This document shows positions 53,134 to 61,338 of a DNA stretch of 64,000 nt, in pieces. The position numbers and the translations under genes were made by a program. Source of the stretch: Clostridiales bacterium (lineage in GTDB: Bacteria; Bacillota; Clostridia; Lachnospirales; Lachnospiraceae); NCBI GenBank assembly GCA_012522735.1, contig JAAYJU010000092.1:1-64000 (forward strand). The letters run 5' to 3'. Below the pieces are notes generated by a model, which worked only from the letters and a program-made list of their open reading frames with translations, was not told the origin of the DNA and made no database searches. Every line of letters starts with the position of its first letter. Position 1 is the first letter of the stretch.

Positions 53134-53187
53134 CGAAGGCTATTGCAAATATAACAAATTAATATGTAATAGCCTTTGCAAATCCTA
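53131..53187 (+). promoter_or_regulatory. Regulatory hairpin upstream of DUF1062 gene
   Basis: Arms 53133-53144 (GCGAAGGCTATT) and 53168-53179 (AATAGCCTTTGC) pair over 12 positions including one G-U. AAATCCTAAG follows at about 53180-53189. The layout matches the element at 52629: TAGC stop, stem, AATCCTAAG, ribosome binding site, ATG. Confidence 0.6.
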
Positions 53188-53210
53188 AGTCCAATATAAG
53201 GAGATGCAAA

Positions 53211-53561
53211 ATGAGCTATTTAAAAAATAATAAATATATTTCATCCTCAAATGAATCATTTAGAGTAATTCGTAAATGCTCTGTCTGTGGAAAAAAGGCT
53301 ATATTTATTAATAGTAATAAATTTCGGGTTAATGCTAATGGTAGTCGAATTGATGTGTGGTTAATATATCAATGTAAGAAATGTAAGCATACTTACAATC
53401 TGACTATATACGAAAGGGTAAGAAAGGATGCTCTATCCTTAGAGCTATATACGGGCTTTATTGAAAATGATGATGAACTAGCTAGGGTATATGGTAGAGA
53501 TAAATCCCTATTTGTGAAAAACAAGGCTGAGATAGACCTTAGAAGTGGCCCAAGATATTAA
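53211..53561 (+). CDS. DUF1062-domain protein
   Basis: A 116-residue protein of the DUF1062 family. It has two CxxC pairs (IRKCSVCGKK and YQCKKCKHTY), probably binding zinc, and a C-terminal polar tail. Function is unknown. AAGGAGAT precedes the ATG by about 8 bases, and the upstream leader element and downstream terminator make it a single-gene unit. It and the CD3324 gene are controlled by related leader elements and are adjacent, so they may answer the same signal. Confidence 0.75.
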   Translation: MSYLKNNKYISSSNESFRVIRKCSVCGKKAIFINSNKFRVNANGSRIDVWLIYQCKKCKHTYNLTIYERVRKDALSLELYTGFIENDDELARVYGRDKSLFVKNKAEIDLRSGPRY

Positions 53562-53594
53562 ATGATATTTATAGACTGTTTCAAAAAATATATA

Positions 53595-53635
53595 GGAGGT
53601 TGCTTGTATTTCATATAAGCAACCTCCATACATTT
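53595..53635 (+). terminator. Terminator of the DUF1062 gene
   Basis: GGAGGTTGCTT (53595-53605) and AAGCAACCTCC (53617-53627) are exact complements, followed by a T-rich tail. Confidence 0.85.
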
Positions 53636-53680
53636 TTATATTCCGCTTCATTTGCGCTTAGTAACTTAACCTAATTATAA

Positions 53681-54106
53681 TTATATGATATGTCCGCCTG
53701 GTTCTGAAATGTTCTTTAGAGCTTCTTCAGCACTATTTTTCGCAGAGGACTCAAGAGATATGTCACCCAGAGAAACTATACCAACTAAGCTATTATTCTC
53801 GACTATAGGAAGTCTCCTAATCCTACGATCACTCATTATACTAGCTGCATCCTGAACATCCATATCAGGATTTCCTACAACCAGATTCGTAGACATAACA
53901 TCGCATACTCTTTGGTTGTCTACCTGTCCCGGTGCTACAGACCTTACGGCAATATCACGATCAGTTATAATGCCAATTATTTTATCATCGGTACATACAG
54001 GGATTGATCCAACATCATATTGCTTCATAAGCCTGGCCGCTCTCTCAATTGTATCGTCAGACCGAAGTGTGGCAATATCCTTTGTCATAATATCTCTAAT
54101 TTTCAT
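53681..54106 (-). CDS. Tandem CBS-domain protein
   Basis: A 141-residue protein made of two CBS domains (about 1-60 and 70-130): MKIRDIMTKDIATL with a second VCDVMSTNLVVG and the GIITDRDIAVR block. CBS pairs bind adenosine nucleotides and sense energy charge; stand-alone ones have no fixed target. The ATG at 54106 has GGAGG six bases upstream and is preferred over 54127. Confidence 0.88.
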   Translation of the reverse strand: MKIRDIMTKDIATLRSDDTIERAARLMKQYDVGSIPVCTDDKIIGIITDRDIAVRSVAPGQVDNQRVCDVMSTNLVVGNPDMDVQDAASIMSDRRIRRLPIVENNSLVGIVSLGDISLESSAKNSAEEALKNISEPGGHII

Positions 54107-54248
54107 AATATTCCTCCAATCTATCATTTAGCTGCGAATTTGTGCTTCATCACTATTTAGCACTTTCATTGATAGATTTCCCTTGGAGGATTAATTTTAT
54201 TATAATATGTTGGCAAATTTCTTTCCTCTCCGGTTATTATCTTATAAC

Positions 54249-55049
54249 CTATAACATGAATTTCTCTATGACATGAGCCACCCCATCATCTTCATTTGAT
54301 AGGGTAATATAGTCTGCTATCGCCTTAACATCATCTGTGGCATTGCCCATGGCAATACCTAATCCTGCATATTCTATCATGGCGATATCATTTCCTGCAT
54401 CACCTATACATATTACTTCATCAGGTTCTATTCCTAGCTGTCTTGCAATAAGCGAGACTCCAACCCCTTTATCAACTCCCTTATTCAAGAACTCTAAGAA
54501 AATAGGCGCGCTTCTTAGTATACTGTATTTTTCTTCCACCCACTCCGGAATTAGAGGAATGATAGCATCTAATCTCTTGGGATCATCTATGAACATAACC
54601 TTAATAATATTCGTAGAACTATCTATGTCTTCTATAGGCTCTACGATAATTGGAATTTTATTAATAGTGGACTCTATAAGGGTATATGGATTACTCCTAG
54701 GTGTCAGCACACTGCTTTCGGTCAAAGCATGTATATAAACCCCCAACTCTTTACTTACTGTATATAATTCTTTATAGGAATCTAATGATAGGGGACTCAG
54801 TTTAAGGACCTTGCCAGCCTTTGTATTTTGAACGAGTGCTCCGTTATATGTAACCACAAAATCATTTTCACCCAATAAATTCAATTCCTCAATATAAGGT
54901 ATTATCCCATGAAAGGGTCTTCCTGTAGCCAGAACCACACTTATTCCTTTTTCCTTCAGTTTACGAATATCTTCCCTACATCTATTGGATATTTCCTTCT
55001 TTTCATTTAGAAGTGTTCCATCCATATCAATGGCAATCAATTTATACAT
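54249..55049 (-). CDS. Cof-type HAD-IIB phosphatase
   Basis: A 266-residue haloacid dehalogenase-family phosphatase. Motif I DMDGTLLNE (Asp nucleophile about residue 8), motif II VVLATGRPF, motif III Lys in the CAP region, motif IV GDAGNDIAMIEYAGLGIAMGN (split). The IIB-type cap lies between. It dephosphorylates small sugar or nucleotide phosphates; the substrate cannot be read from sequence. Not coupled to neighbours. Confidence 0.9.
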   Translation of the reverse strand: MYKLIAIDMDGTLLNEKKEISNRCREDIRKLKEKGISVVLATGRPFHGIIPYIEELNLLGENDFVVTYNGALVQNTKAGKVLKLSPLSLDSYKELYTVSKELGVYIHALTESSVLTPRSNPYTLIESTINKIPIIVEPIEDIDSSTNIIKVMFIDDPKRLDAIIPLIPEWVEEKYSILRSAPIFLEFLNKGVDKGVGVSLIARQLGIEPDEVICIGDAGNDIAMIEYAGLGIAMGNATDDVKAIADYITLSNEDDGVAHVIEKFML

Positions 55050-55307
55050 TATCTGTCTCCTTACGCTGTGAATAATCTTGCTTCATGTCATTTGTTCTCT
55101 TCTTGAACAAAGACATTCCTATTCTATATTAAGTAGTCCTTTTATGCAAATTAATATAATAGATTGACATCTTTACTAATATTTCGCTTTTTATCTCTCT
55201 TGTTATCCTGTATAATAATATAAAATCATACTATGAATAAATTCTTAATGATTTAGGGAAAGCATGGTATAAGTCAGAGGGCGGGTTCACCCTGGGGAGG
55301 AAAGTAT

Positions 55308-55982
55308 ATGAAGGTTGCAGTATTGCACGGGCAAAAGCATAAAGGAAGTACATATCACATAACCAAATTATTAGTAGATAAGCTGGACTGTGCCAAAGAG
55401 GATGTCAAGGAATTTTGTGCAAATGACATCTCGGATTGTATTGGTTGCTTTCAGTGCATTATTAAGGGAGAAGAAAACTGTCCACATCGTAGTCAGACAG
55501 AAGAAATTATAAAAGCAATAGAGGAGGCTGATATTATTATATTTGATTCTCCGAATTACGTTATGAATATGTCGGGACAATTAAAAACCTTTTTTGATCA
55601 TATGGCATATCGGTGGATATCCCACAGACCACACCCTTCAATGAGGCGAAAAATCGGAGTTGCCATCTCAACTACCGCAGGAGCGGGTGCCGGTAGGGTA
55701 ACTAAGCTTATTTCATCTCAGATGTTTTGGTGGTCGGTAGGAAAAACATATAAGATACCTATGGCTGTAGCTGCTATGAACTGGGGAACAGTAAAAGATA
55801 AAATTAAGATCAAGGCCGAGAAGAAAACCACAAAAGTCGCCAATGCTATTAATAAAAAATATAGATATGTAAAGCCTGGTATTAAAGCCAGATTTATGTT
55901 TAATCTTATGAAGAATATGCAAAAGAGTAATGATTATAATCCGGTCGACTCAAATTATTGGAAGGAGCAGGGTTGGATTTAA
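55308..55982 (+). CDS. Flavodoxin-like NAD(P)H-dependent FMN reductase
   Basis: A 224-residue protein with a flavodoxin fold: MKVAVLHGQKHKGSTYHITK at the N-terminus for FMN-phosphate binding, IIFDSPNYVMNMSGQLKTFFD for the FMN edge, and an early CIGCFQCIIKGEENCP cluster. The Cys-rich region resembles NADPH-dependent FMN reductases (iron-sulfur or zinc variant). It is preceded by GGGGAGG. Electron acceptor unknown. Upstream bases 55050-55307 hold no clear element. Confidence 0.85.
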   Translation: MKVAVLHGQKHKGSTYHITKLLVDKLDCAKEDVKEFCANDISDCIGCFQCIIKGEENCPHRSQTEEIIKAIEEADIIIFDSPNYVMNMSGQLKTFFDHMAYRWISHRPHPSMRRKIGVAISTTAGAGAGRVTKLISSQMFWWSVGKTYKIPMAVAAMNWGTVKDKIKIKAEKKTTKVANAINKKYRYVKPGIKARFMFNLMKNMQKSNDYNPVDSNYWKEQGWI

Positions 55983-56010
55983 ATTATTTAGCTATATTAT
56001 TGATTTCTGA

Positions 56011-56039
56011 TTGACTTCTTTACCTTTCAGTGCTAATAT
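56011..56039 (+). promoter_or_regulatory. Strong promoter for the aspS leader and gene
   Basis: TTGACT (56011-56016) and TAATAT (56034-56039) with a 17-bp spacer and an extended TG at 56031-56032. Transcription should start near 56046, leaving a leader of about 375 bases before aspS. Confidence 0.72.
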
Positions 56040-56068
56040 ACTGATAAATTCGAAAGGATATATTTATC

Positions 56069-56116
56069 ATGCATAGTCTATGTTTTAATAAGCTAAATAG
56101 GGACAACGATTTCTAG
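56069..56116 (+). CDS. Leader peptide ORF of the aspS attenuator, 15 codons
   Basis: AAAGGA at 56053-56058 precedes the ATG. The ORF encodes MHSLCFNKLNRDNDF with three Asn and two Asp in the last nine residues, then TAG. These are the amino acids affected by a changed AspRS supply of Asp-tRNA and Asn-tRNA. The stop codon is the first part of the downstream hairpin. Confidence 0.65.
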   Translation: MHSLCFNKLNRDNDF

Positions 56117-56156
56117 CGCATGTATCTATGAGTTAACAATCATAGGTGCAGGCGCT
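56115..56156 (+). promoter_or_regulatory. Antiterminator/pause hairpin of the aspS leader
   Basis: AGCGC-TGTATCTATGA (56115-56131) pairs with TCATAGGTGCA-GGCGCT (56140-56156), about 16 bp including two G-U. Its right part GCTCTAA (56154-56160) can instead pair with TTAAGAGC (56186-56193), the left arm of the terminator. The two structures are mutually exclusive. Confidence 0.55.
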
Positions 56157-56187
56157 CTAAGTCTTGTGCCTATGTGGAAATATTTTT

Positions 56188-56236
56188 AAGAGCCACATTG
56201 GTATATAAATATTACTGATGAGGCTCTTATTTTATT
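56188..56236 (+). terminator. Intrinsic terminator in the aspS leader
   Basis: AAGAGCC plus CATTGGTA pair with TACTGATG plus GGCTCTT (56188-56228), about 15 bp with one A-A mismatch and two G-U, followed by ATTTTATT. It sits 190 bases upstream of aspS and would stop transcription unless the antiterminator forms. Confidence 0.7.
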
Positions 56237-56419
56237 ATTCTTTATGAGCTATTATATGCTCTACAATGAAGGGAAGTGGTGGGATGAGACATTTTGACGA
56301 TGTCTTTATGGATATAAACATAATGAAGTTTTACTTATATGAAATGAAACCAATTATTCATGACTAAGAATTTCTAATTATATTATTATGCTATATGTCA
56401 TAAAATATGGAGGTTATAT

Positions 56420-57745
56420 ATGAAATTAATAGACGGGAATTTAGAAACTACAAATATAGAAGTAGAGAATACAATAAATCATATAGGCAAAAGAGTAAGT
56501 CTACACGGAAGTATTTATAAGATTAGAAGGATGAGCGGCTTTGCCTTTGTTCTGCTTAGGACCAAAAGAGAAATTATTCAATGCATATATAGTGAAGAAT
56601 TCTCTAATTTCAACCTAGAGACACTTAAAGAAGAAAGCTGTATAAAGCTAACCGCTGATGTAATTAAAGAGGAACGTTCCAAATTAGGATGGGAGCTTCG
56701 AATGGTAGAAATAGATATACTATCAGAGCCCCTAGCCGAGAGTCCTATTGTTATTAATAATAAGCTTGTTGATACTTCTCTTGAAAATCTGTTGGATTAT
56801 AGACCGATAACTCTACGAAATGAAAAGGAAAGAGCCATATTTAGGCTTCAGGCTGGTGTATGCAAGGGCTTTCGGAAGTTTTTATCAGAGCAAGGCTTTA
56901 CAGAAATACACTCTCCTAAAATAGTATCTGCCGGTGCAGAGGGAGGGGCCAACATCTTTCATCTGAACTATTTTGGAAAGGATGCATATCTGGCCCAGAG
57001 CCCACAGTTTTACAAGCAGATGATGGTTGGAGTATATGAAAGGGTCTATGAGATCGCCCCTGTATTTCGTGCAGAACAGCATGATACCTCAAGGCATCTT
57101 AATGAATATATAAGCGTTGACTTTGAAATGGGATATATCGAAAGCTTCGAAGACATTATGAACATGGAAGTTGGAATGCTAAGCTATGCTCTGGAAGAAC
57201 TAAAAGAAAATTATGTCCATGAACTGGAGCTACTAAAGGTAGCCCTTCCGAATGTATCAACTATTCCATCAATAAAATTTATGGTAGCCAAAGAATTAAT
57301 CTCAAAAAAGTATAACAGAGCTATTAAGGATTTCGAAGATTTCGAACCCGAAGAAGAAAAGCTACTCTCAGAAGCTATCAAGAAGGAAACCGGTTCAGAA
57401 TTCGTATTTGTGACCCATTATCCGACTGCAAAGAGACCATTTTATGCTATGGAAGACCCTAGTAATCCAACTGAAACCCTAAGCTTTGACCTGCTATTTC
57501 GCGGTCTTGAGATAACAACCGGTGGACAAAGGATTCATAACTACAAGGAACAGATATCGAAGATGAAAAGCCTGAATATGAAGGTAGAGCTATTTGAAAG
57601 TTACCTCATGATGCATAAGTATGGAATGCCACCCCACGGTGGTCTAGGCCTTGGCTTAGAACGTTTCACTAGCAAGCTACTTAATCAGGATAACGTAAGA
57701 TTATCAACCCTATTTCCTAGAGACATCAATCGAGTGACACCTTAA
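56420..57745 (+). CDS. aspS: Archaeal-type aspartyl-tRNA synthetase (probably non-discriminating, AspS2)
   Basis: At 441 residues this is the short archaeal/eukaryal-type AspRS, not the ~590-residue bacterial form with an insertion domain. Motif 2 shows FRAEQHDTSRHLNEY, and motif 3 GLGLGLERF; the anticodon-binding OB fold lies at about 15-100. Clostridia often carry this second AspRS to charge both tRNA-Asp and tRNA-Asn, with GatCAB converting the latter to Asn-tRNA. In some clostridia the gene is under Asn control. Here an Asn/Asp-rich leader ORF and terminator precede it, fitting ribosome-mediated attenuation. Confidence 0.88.
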   Translation: MKLIDGNLETTNIEVENTINHIGKRVSLHGSIYKIRRMSGFAFVLLRTKREIIQCIYSEEFSNFNLETLKEESCIKLTADVIKEERSKLGWELRMVEIDILSEPLAESPIVINNKLVDTSLENLLDYRPITLRNEKERAIFRLQAGVCKGFRKFLSEQGFTEIHSPKIVSAGAEGGANIFHLNYFGKDAYLAQSPQFYKQMMVGVYERVYEIAPVFRAEQHDTSRHLNEYISVDFEMGYIESFEDIMNMEVGMLSYALEELKENYVHELELLKVALPNVSTIPSIKFMVAKELISKKYNRAIKDFEDFEPEEEKLLSEAIKKETGSEFVFVTHYPTAKRPFYAMEDPSNPTETLSFDLLFRGLEITTGGQRIHNYKEQISKMKSLNMKVELFESYLMMHKYGMPPHGGLGLGLERFTSKLLNQDNVRLSTLFPRDINRVTP

Positions 57746-57764
57746 AAATTTAGTAACATATCTG

Positions 57765-57836
57765 TAATGGTGTCAGGCACCATTACGAATTTATTAAATG
57801 TTGTTAACATCCTTGTAATGGTGCCTGACACCATTA
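57765..57836. repeat. Inverted pair of REP-like palindromes
   Basis: The 21-base palindromic unit centred on GGTGTCAGGCACC occurs at 57765-57785 and again, exactly inverted, at 57816-57836, 30 bases apart. Each unit is itself a hairpin (TAATGGTG/CACCATTA). The GGTGTCAGGCACC motif recurs widely in bacterial intergenic repeats. The right copy lies within the end of the FAD oxidase gene. Confidence 0.8.
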
Positions 57837-59554
57837 AATCTTTTTTCCTCTTCCTCTAAATCAAAGCCTAGAGTTCCTCCGGGATTCATGTTATATCCTG
57901 GGTCAAAGTATTCTTTGATCGCTCTAAAGACACCGTATTCCTTTCGACCAATCTGGCCTTCTAGCCATGGTGCGAACATTTTCCCTATACCGTGATGATG
58001 GCTCATGGTTGCGCCTGATTTTTGTATCGCATCAAGGATGCTACTGTGATATTCTTTAAAACTTTCCGCATCACTCATCTTAGTTATGAATATGAAATAG
58101 AGGTTCGCCCCCTGAGGATAGCAATGGGACATATGTGTAGTAACTATGGTATTGGGAAGCTTATGACAGACCTCTCTCACATCCCTATGTACCTGTGCCA
58201 TATTGGACCAGTTTACTGTACATTCTAGGGTGTCGGTTATGATACCGAAATCCATTAATGCGTCTCTAAGATAGGGATCGGTAAATCGTCCCTTCTCCCA
58301 GCTCCTTGTTACATATGATGTTAGGCTCATTCCCCCATGTTGCCTGGCTATCTTTTTAATATTCTTGGCTACATTTTTGGAGAAGCCCTTTTCTCCGTCG
58401 GTAAATCCAAGGAAAAGACAGCGTTCCATATCCTTATACCCACGCAAATCAAACAAGTGATGAAGCGGAGTATCATCTACATTGTAGAGGCGAAGCATCA
58501 AATTCGTTTCCTCAGGATCGGATAGACGAAAGACTGATGAACATCCTGCCTCACACTGCATCATCTCTCTAGCCGCTTCCATTGAGCTTTCCCAATCCTT
58601 GAATATAAAGGAGAAGCGTTTTCTATTCTGTGGCATATATCGAAATACCTTTAGTGTTACTTCTGTCAGCACTCCAAATGTACCCTCGCTGCCCATCATA
58701 ATCTGATTTAGATCAGGGCCTGTAGCTTCTCTAGGATAATGACTTGTCTCTATAGTCCCGATTGGAGTTGCATATCTTTGCCCCATAACAAGGTCTGATA
58801 TACAGCCATAATAGGTGCTGTTTTGCCCAGCCCCTCTTGTAACTACCCATCCACCGACACTACTGTATTCAAATGATTGTGGAAAATGCCCACAGGTATA
58901 TTGTCTCTTGGCACCGAACAATGTTGGAGCCTGATTAAGCGCATCCTCCAGCTGAGGACCGGACATACCAGCCTGAACCGTAATTGTCTGATCTATCTCG
59001 CTAAAGCTTACTACCTTATTAAATCTTAATCTCATATCTAGTGAGATTCCATCCTTTGTGGGTTCAACACCTCTTGTTACGGTACTGCCACCGCCATACA
59101 CATATAAAGGAATCTTATGCTTGCTACTGTAATCCACTATTTCCTCAACCTGCTCTCTTGTATCGGGATAAACCACAACATCCGGAACACAATCTACCCG
59201 CTTATCACGAAGCCGCAGAGCATCATATCCGGTCTTTCCGTAGGCTACGGCAAGGCGGGGATAATCCTCAGTCGTTACATAGTCACTTCCAACAATCCCT
59301 TTTAGAGCCTCTATATGTTCACTATCCAGCCCGCAGGGGATATCTAGCTTTACAGAATCCATTCCGATATCACCTGTGTAACTTTCGAAATCCTTATTTG
59401 TCATATCAAACTTTTCTTTCATCATCTTAAACAAAGATTCCTTAGGATACTTCACGTAATGCGGGTCTCCCCAGCGAAATATTGACCTATAGCTATCCTT
59501 GGGAGCAGCTTCCTTAACCCATTTTGGTTCAAATCCTTTATAAGGTTTACTCAT
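57794..59554 (-). CDS. FAD-linked oxidase, AGPS/glycolate-oxidase-like
   Basis: A 586-residue flavoprotein with a PCMH-type FAD domain (about 100-280: DVVVYPDTREQVEEIVDYSS and YGGGSTVTRGVEPTKDGISLD split) and a C-terminal oxidase domain ending in YNMNPGGTLGFD. The ending resembles alkyldihydroxyacetonephosphate synthase and glycolate oxidase GlcD. It belongs to the glp-like operon (61335-63092, 60010-61338, 59642-60013) and probably acts on glycerol- or lactate-type substrates. Its last residues NGVRHHYKDVNNI come from a REP-like palindrome, unusual for this family. Confidence 0.85.
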   Translation of the reverse strand: MSKPYKGFEPKWVKEAAPKDSYRSIFRWGDPHYVKYPKESLFKMMKEKFDMTNKDFESYTGDIGMDSVKLDIPCGLDSEHIEALKGIVGSDYVTTEDYPRLAVAYGKTGYDALRLRDKRVDCVPDVVVYPDTREQVEEIVDYSSKHKIPLYVYGGGSTVTRGVEPTKDGISLDMRLRFNKVVSFSEIDQTITVQAGMSGPQLEDALNQAPTLFGAKRQYTCGHFPQSFEYSSVGGWVVTRGAGQNSTYYGCISDLVMGQRYATPIGTIETSHYPREATGPDLNQIMMGSEGTFGVLTEVTLKVFRYMPQNRKRFSFIFKDWESSMEAAREMMQCEAGCSSVFRLSDPEETNLMLRLYNVDDTPLHHLFDLRGYKDMERCLFLGFTDGEKGFSKNVAKNIKKIARQHGGMSLTSYVTRSWEKGRFTDPYLRDALMDFGIITDTLECTVNWSNMAQVHRDVREVCHKLPNTIVTTHMSHCYPQGANLYFIFITKMSDAESFKEYHSSILDAIQKSGATMSHHHGIGKMFAPWLEGQIGRKEYGVFRAIKEYFDPGYNMNPGGTLGFDLEEEEKRFNGVRHHYKDVNNI

Positions 59555-59641
59555 TTTTCTTCTCTCCTTGTTTGATGTTTTATTTTAATATAGAGTTGTA
59601 ATAATCTTGGATTATTGCTTTATTAAGGCTGTGTCCATACC

Positions 59642-60013
59642 TTATTCTTTAAGCATATTACTTGATATGATACTGCTCGTAGCTATGATGTCAGCGTTTA
59701 GCCCCAATACATTTTCAATTATTACGTCTCCGATTGTTACCGCTTCTCTTATCACTACCTTGTTAATCTCCTTCATTACATCAAAGATTTTACCTTTTGG
59801 AATCTCATTAGATACTCTGACAGGAAGTACGGGTATACCCGGAAAGATGGTTTTCACTATTGAACTAATGGTGCGTGTTGGATTTCTAAGCTCATTTATG
59901 GCAAATATCTCACCGCGCTTACAGAGATTTCCCGATACAATTAATTCACTCCCATTTTCATTAATTATCATTTGACAGCTATTTGGACAATCAATGCATA
60001 TCATTTCTCTCAT
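59642..60013 (-). CDS. DUF1667 CxxC protein
   Basis: A 123-residue protein with ICIDCPNSC near the start and SGNLCKRG, giving four Cys likely to bind an iron-sulfur cluster or zinc. DUF1667 proteins accompany anaerobic glycerol-3-phosphate or glycolate oxidoreductases. It begins at an ATG overlapping the end of the preceding FAD gene (ATGA, 60010-60013), so they are coupled. Confidence 0.82.
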   Translation of the reverse strand: MREMICIDCPNSCQMIINENGSELIVSGNLCKRGEIFAINELRNPTRTISSIVKTIFPGIPVLPVRVSNEIPKGKIFDVMKEINKVVIREAVTIGDVIIENVLGLNADIIATSSIISSNMLKE

Positions 60014-61338
60014 GGATTTTCTCCTTTCAAGGTGGCGGTAAGTCTATCATCCCTTCTTAGATTAAATTGGCTTATATCTAGTTTGAAGGATTCCATCTCA
60101 GGAGGCTTTAGGAATCTGTATTTTTTTTTTAATATCTCCTTACCATTAAGCGCTAAAGTAATATCAGCATTTTTTAGAACACGACTGCTTCTAAAGTAAA
60201 ATATCGTTTCACCCTTGCCATCTCCTATATGGATTCTTTGAGGTAAATAATACAGAAATTCCTTATCTATACCTATGGATACATACTCCTTATCTTGATA
60301 TCTATAGTGTGCAGCCGCTCTTCCTGCCAGCTCTCCGCTCTCTGATACATAGTCCACTAGGTCATTTACATGAAGTGCATTTCCACATATAAAGACACCA
60401 GGCTGATTTGTCATAAATTCCTGGTCGCAGACGGGTCCTTTGGTTCTAGGATCTATGTCAGTATGTAGGCTCTCTGCCAGTTCATTTTCAGGAATAAGCC
60501 CTACCGATAATATCAAGGCATCGCACTCAACTATTTCCTCGGTTCCGGGAATGGGGTCCATCCTCTCATCAACCTTCATAATCTCAACAGCCTCTAGTCG
60601 GTCATGGCCGTAAAGTCTCGTTACTGTATGGGAGAGATGAAGCGGAATGTCGTAATCATCAAGGCATTGCATGATATTCCTTGTTAATCCTGAGGGGGAA
60701 TCCTTTGCCTCATATACACCACATACCTTTCCCCCTTCTAATGTGATCCTTCTTGCCATTATAAGTCCTATATCACCGCTTCCTAATATCACGCACTTTT
60801 TAGTAGGCTTCTGGCCTAATATATTAATATAAGCCTGAGCGGTTCCTGCCGAAAATACTCCTGATGGTCTGGTTCCATGAATATTAATCTGCTTTGACGT
60901 CCGTTCCCTACAGCCTGTAGCTAGAACTATTGTCTTTGTTATATAGGCAGCCACTCCTTTTTTATTCACTACACGAACTTCATATTGATGTCCACTTTTA
61001 TATTCAGTATCATGTTCTAATTTATGTTCTATTCTTTGTTCAGTTTCATCCTGTATTTTATGGCCTAGCTTTTCTATACCTATAACATAAGTAAGTACAC
61101 AATAATCAATACCTCTTTTATGAAACTCATCAATAAACCGCTGCGCGTATTCCGGACCTGACAGCTTCTCTTTAAATCTGATTAATCCGAAACCATCATG
61201 AATACACTGTTTTAAAATGCCTCCAAGCTTAGCTTCTCTTTCTATTAAGAGGACTTTAGCACCTTCACTTTCAGCAGATATAGCTGCTGCCAGTCCTGCC
61301 GGTCCTCCTCCGATTACAATGACATCATAGCTTATCAT
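60010..61338 (-). CDS. FAD-dependent NAD(P)-type oxidoreductase of the glp operon
   Basis: A 442-residue two-dinucleotide-binding flavoprotein. The FAD motif is DVIVIGGGPAGLAAAISAE (about 5-23) and a second GxGxxG site is CVILGSGDIGLIMARRI (about 188-204); an ATGCRERT block lies before it. It resembles the GlpB-like partner or a thioredoxin-reductase-like protein in glp clusters. It shares a 4-base overlap with the upstream glpA-like gene and with the DUF1667 gene. Confidence 0.85.
   Translation of the reverse strand: MISYDVIVIGGGPAGLAAAISAESEGAKVLLIEREAKLGGILKQCIHDGFGLIRFKEKLSGPEYAQRFIDEFHKRGIDYCVLTYVIGIEKLGHKIQDETEQRIEHKLEHDTEYKSGHQYEVRVVNKKGVAAYITKTIVLATGCRERTSKQINIHGTRPSGVFSAGTAQAYINILGQKPTKKCVILGSGDIGLIMARRITLEGGKVCGVYEAKDSPSGLTRNIMQCLDDYDIPLHLSHTVTRLYGHDRLEAVEIMKVDERMDPIPGTEEIVECDALILSVGLIPENELAESLHTDIDPRTKGPVCDQEFMTNQPGVFICGNALHVNDLVDYVSESGELAGRAAAHYRYQDKEYVSIGIDKEFLYYLPQRIHIGDGKGETIFYFRSSRVLKNADITLALNGKEILKKKYRFLKPPEMESFKLDISQFNLRRDDRLTATLKGENP

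Noticed and set aside
56046-56420. T-box riboswitch upstream of aspS
   Set aside because: No AGGGTGG/ACCGCG-type T-box sequence and no specifier loop; the structure resembles peptide-based attenuation instead.
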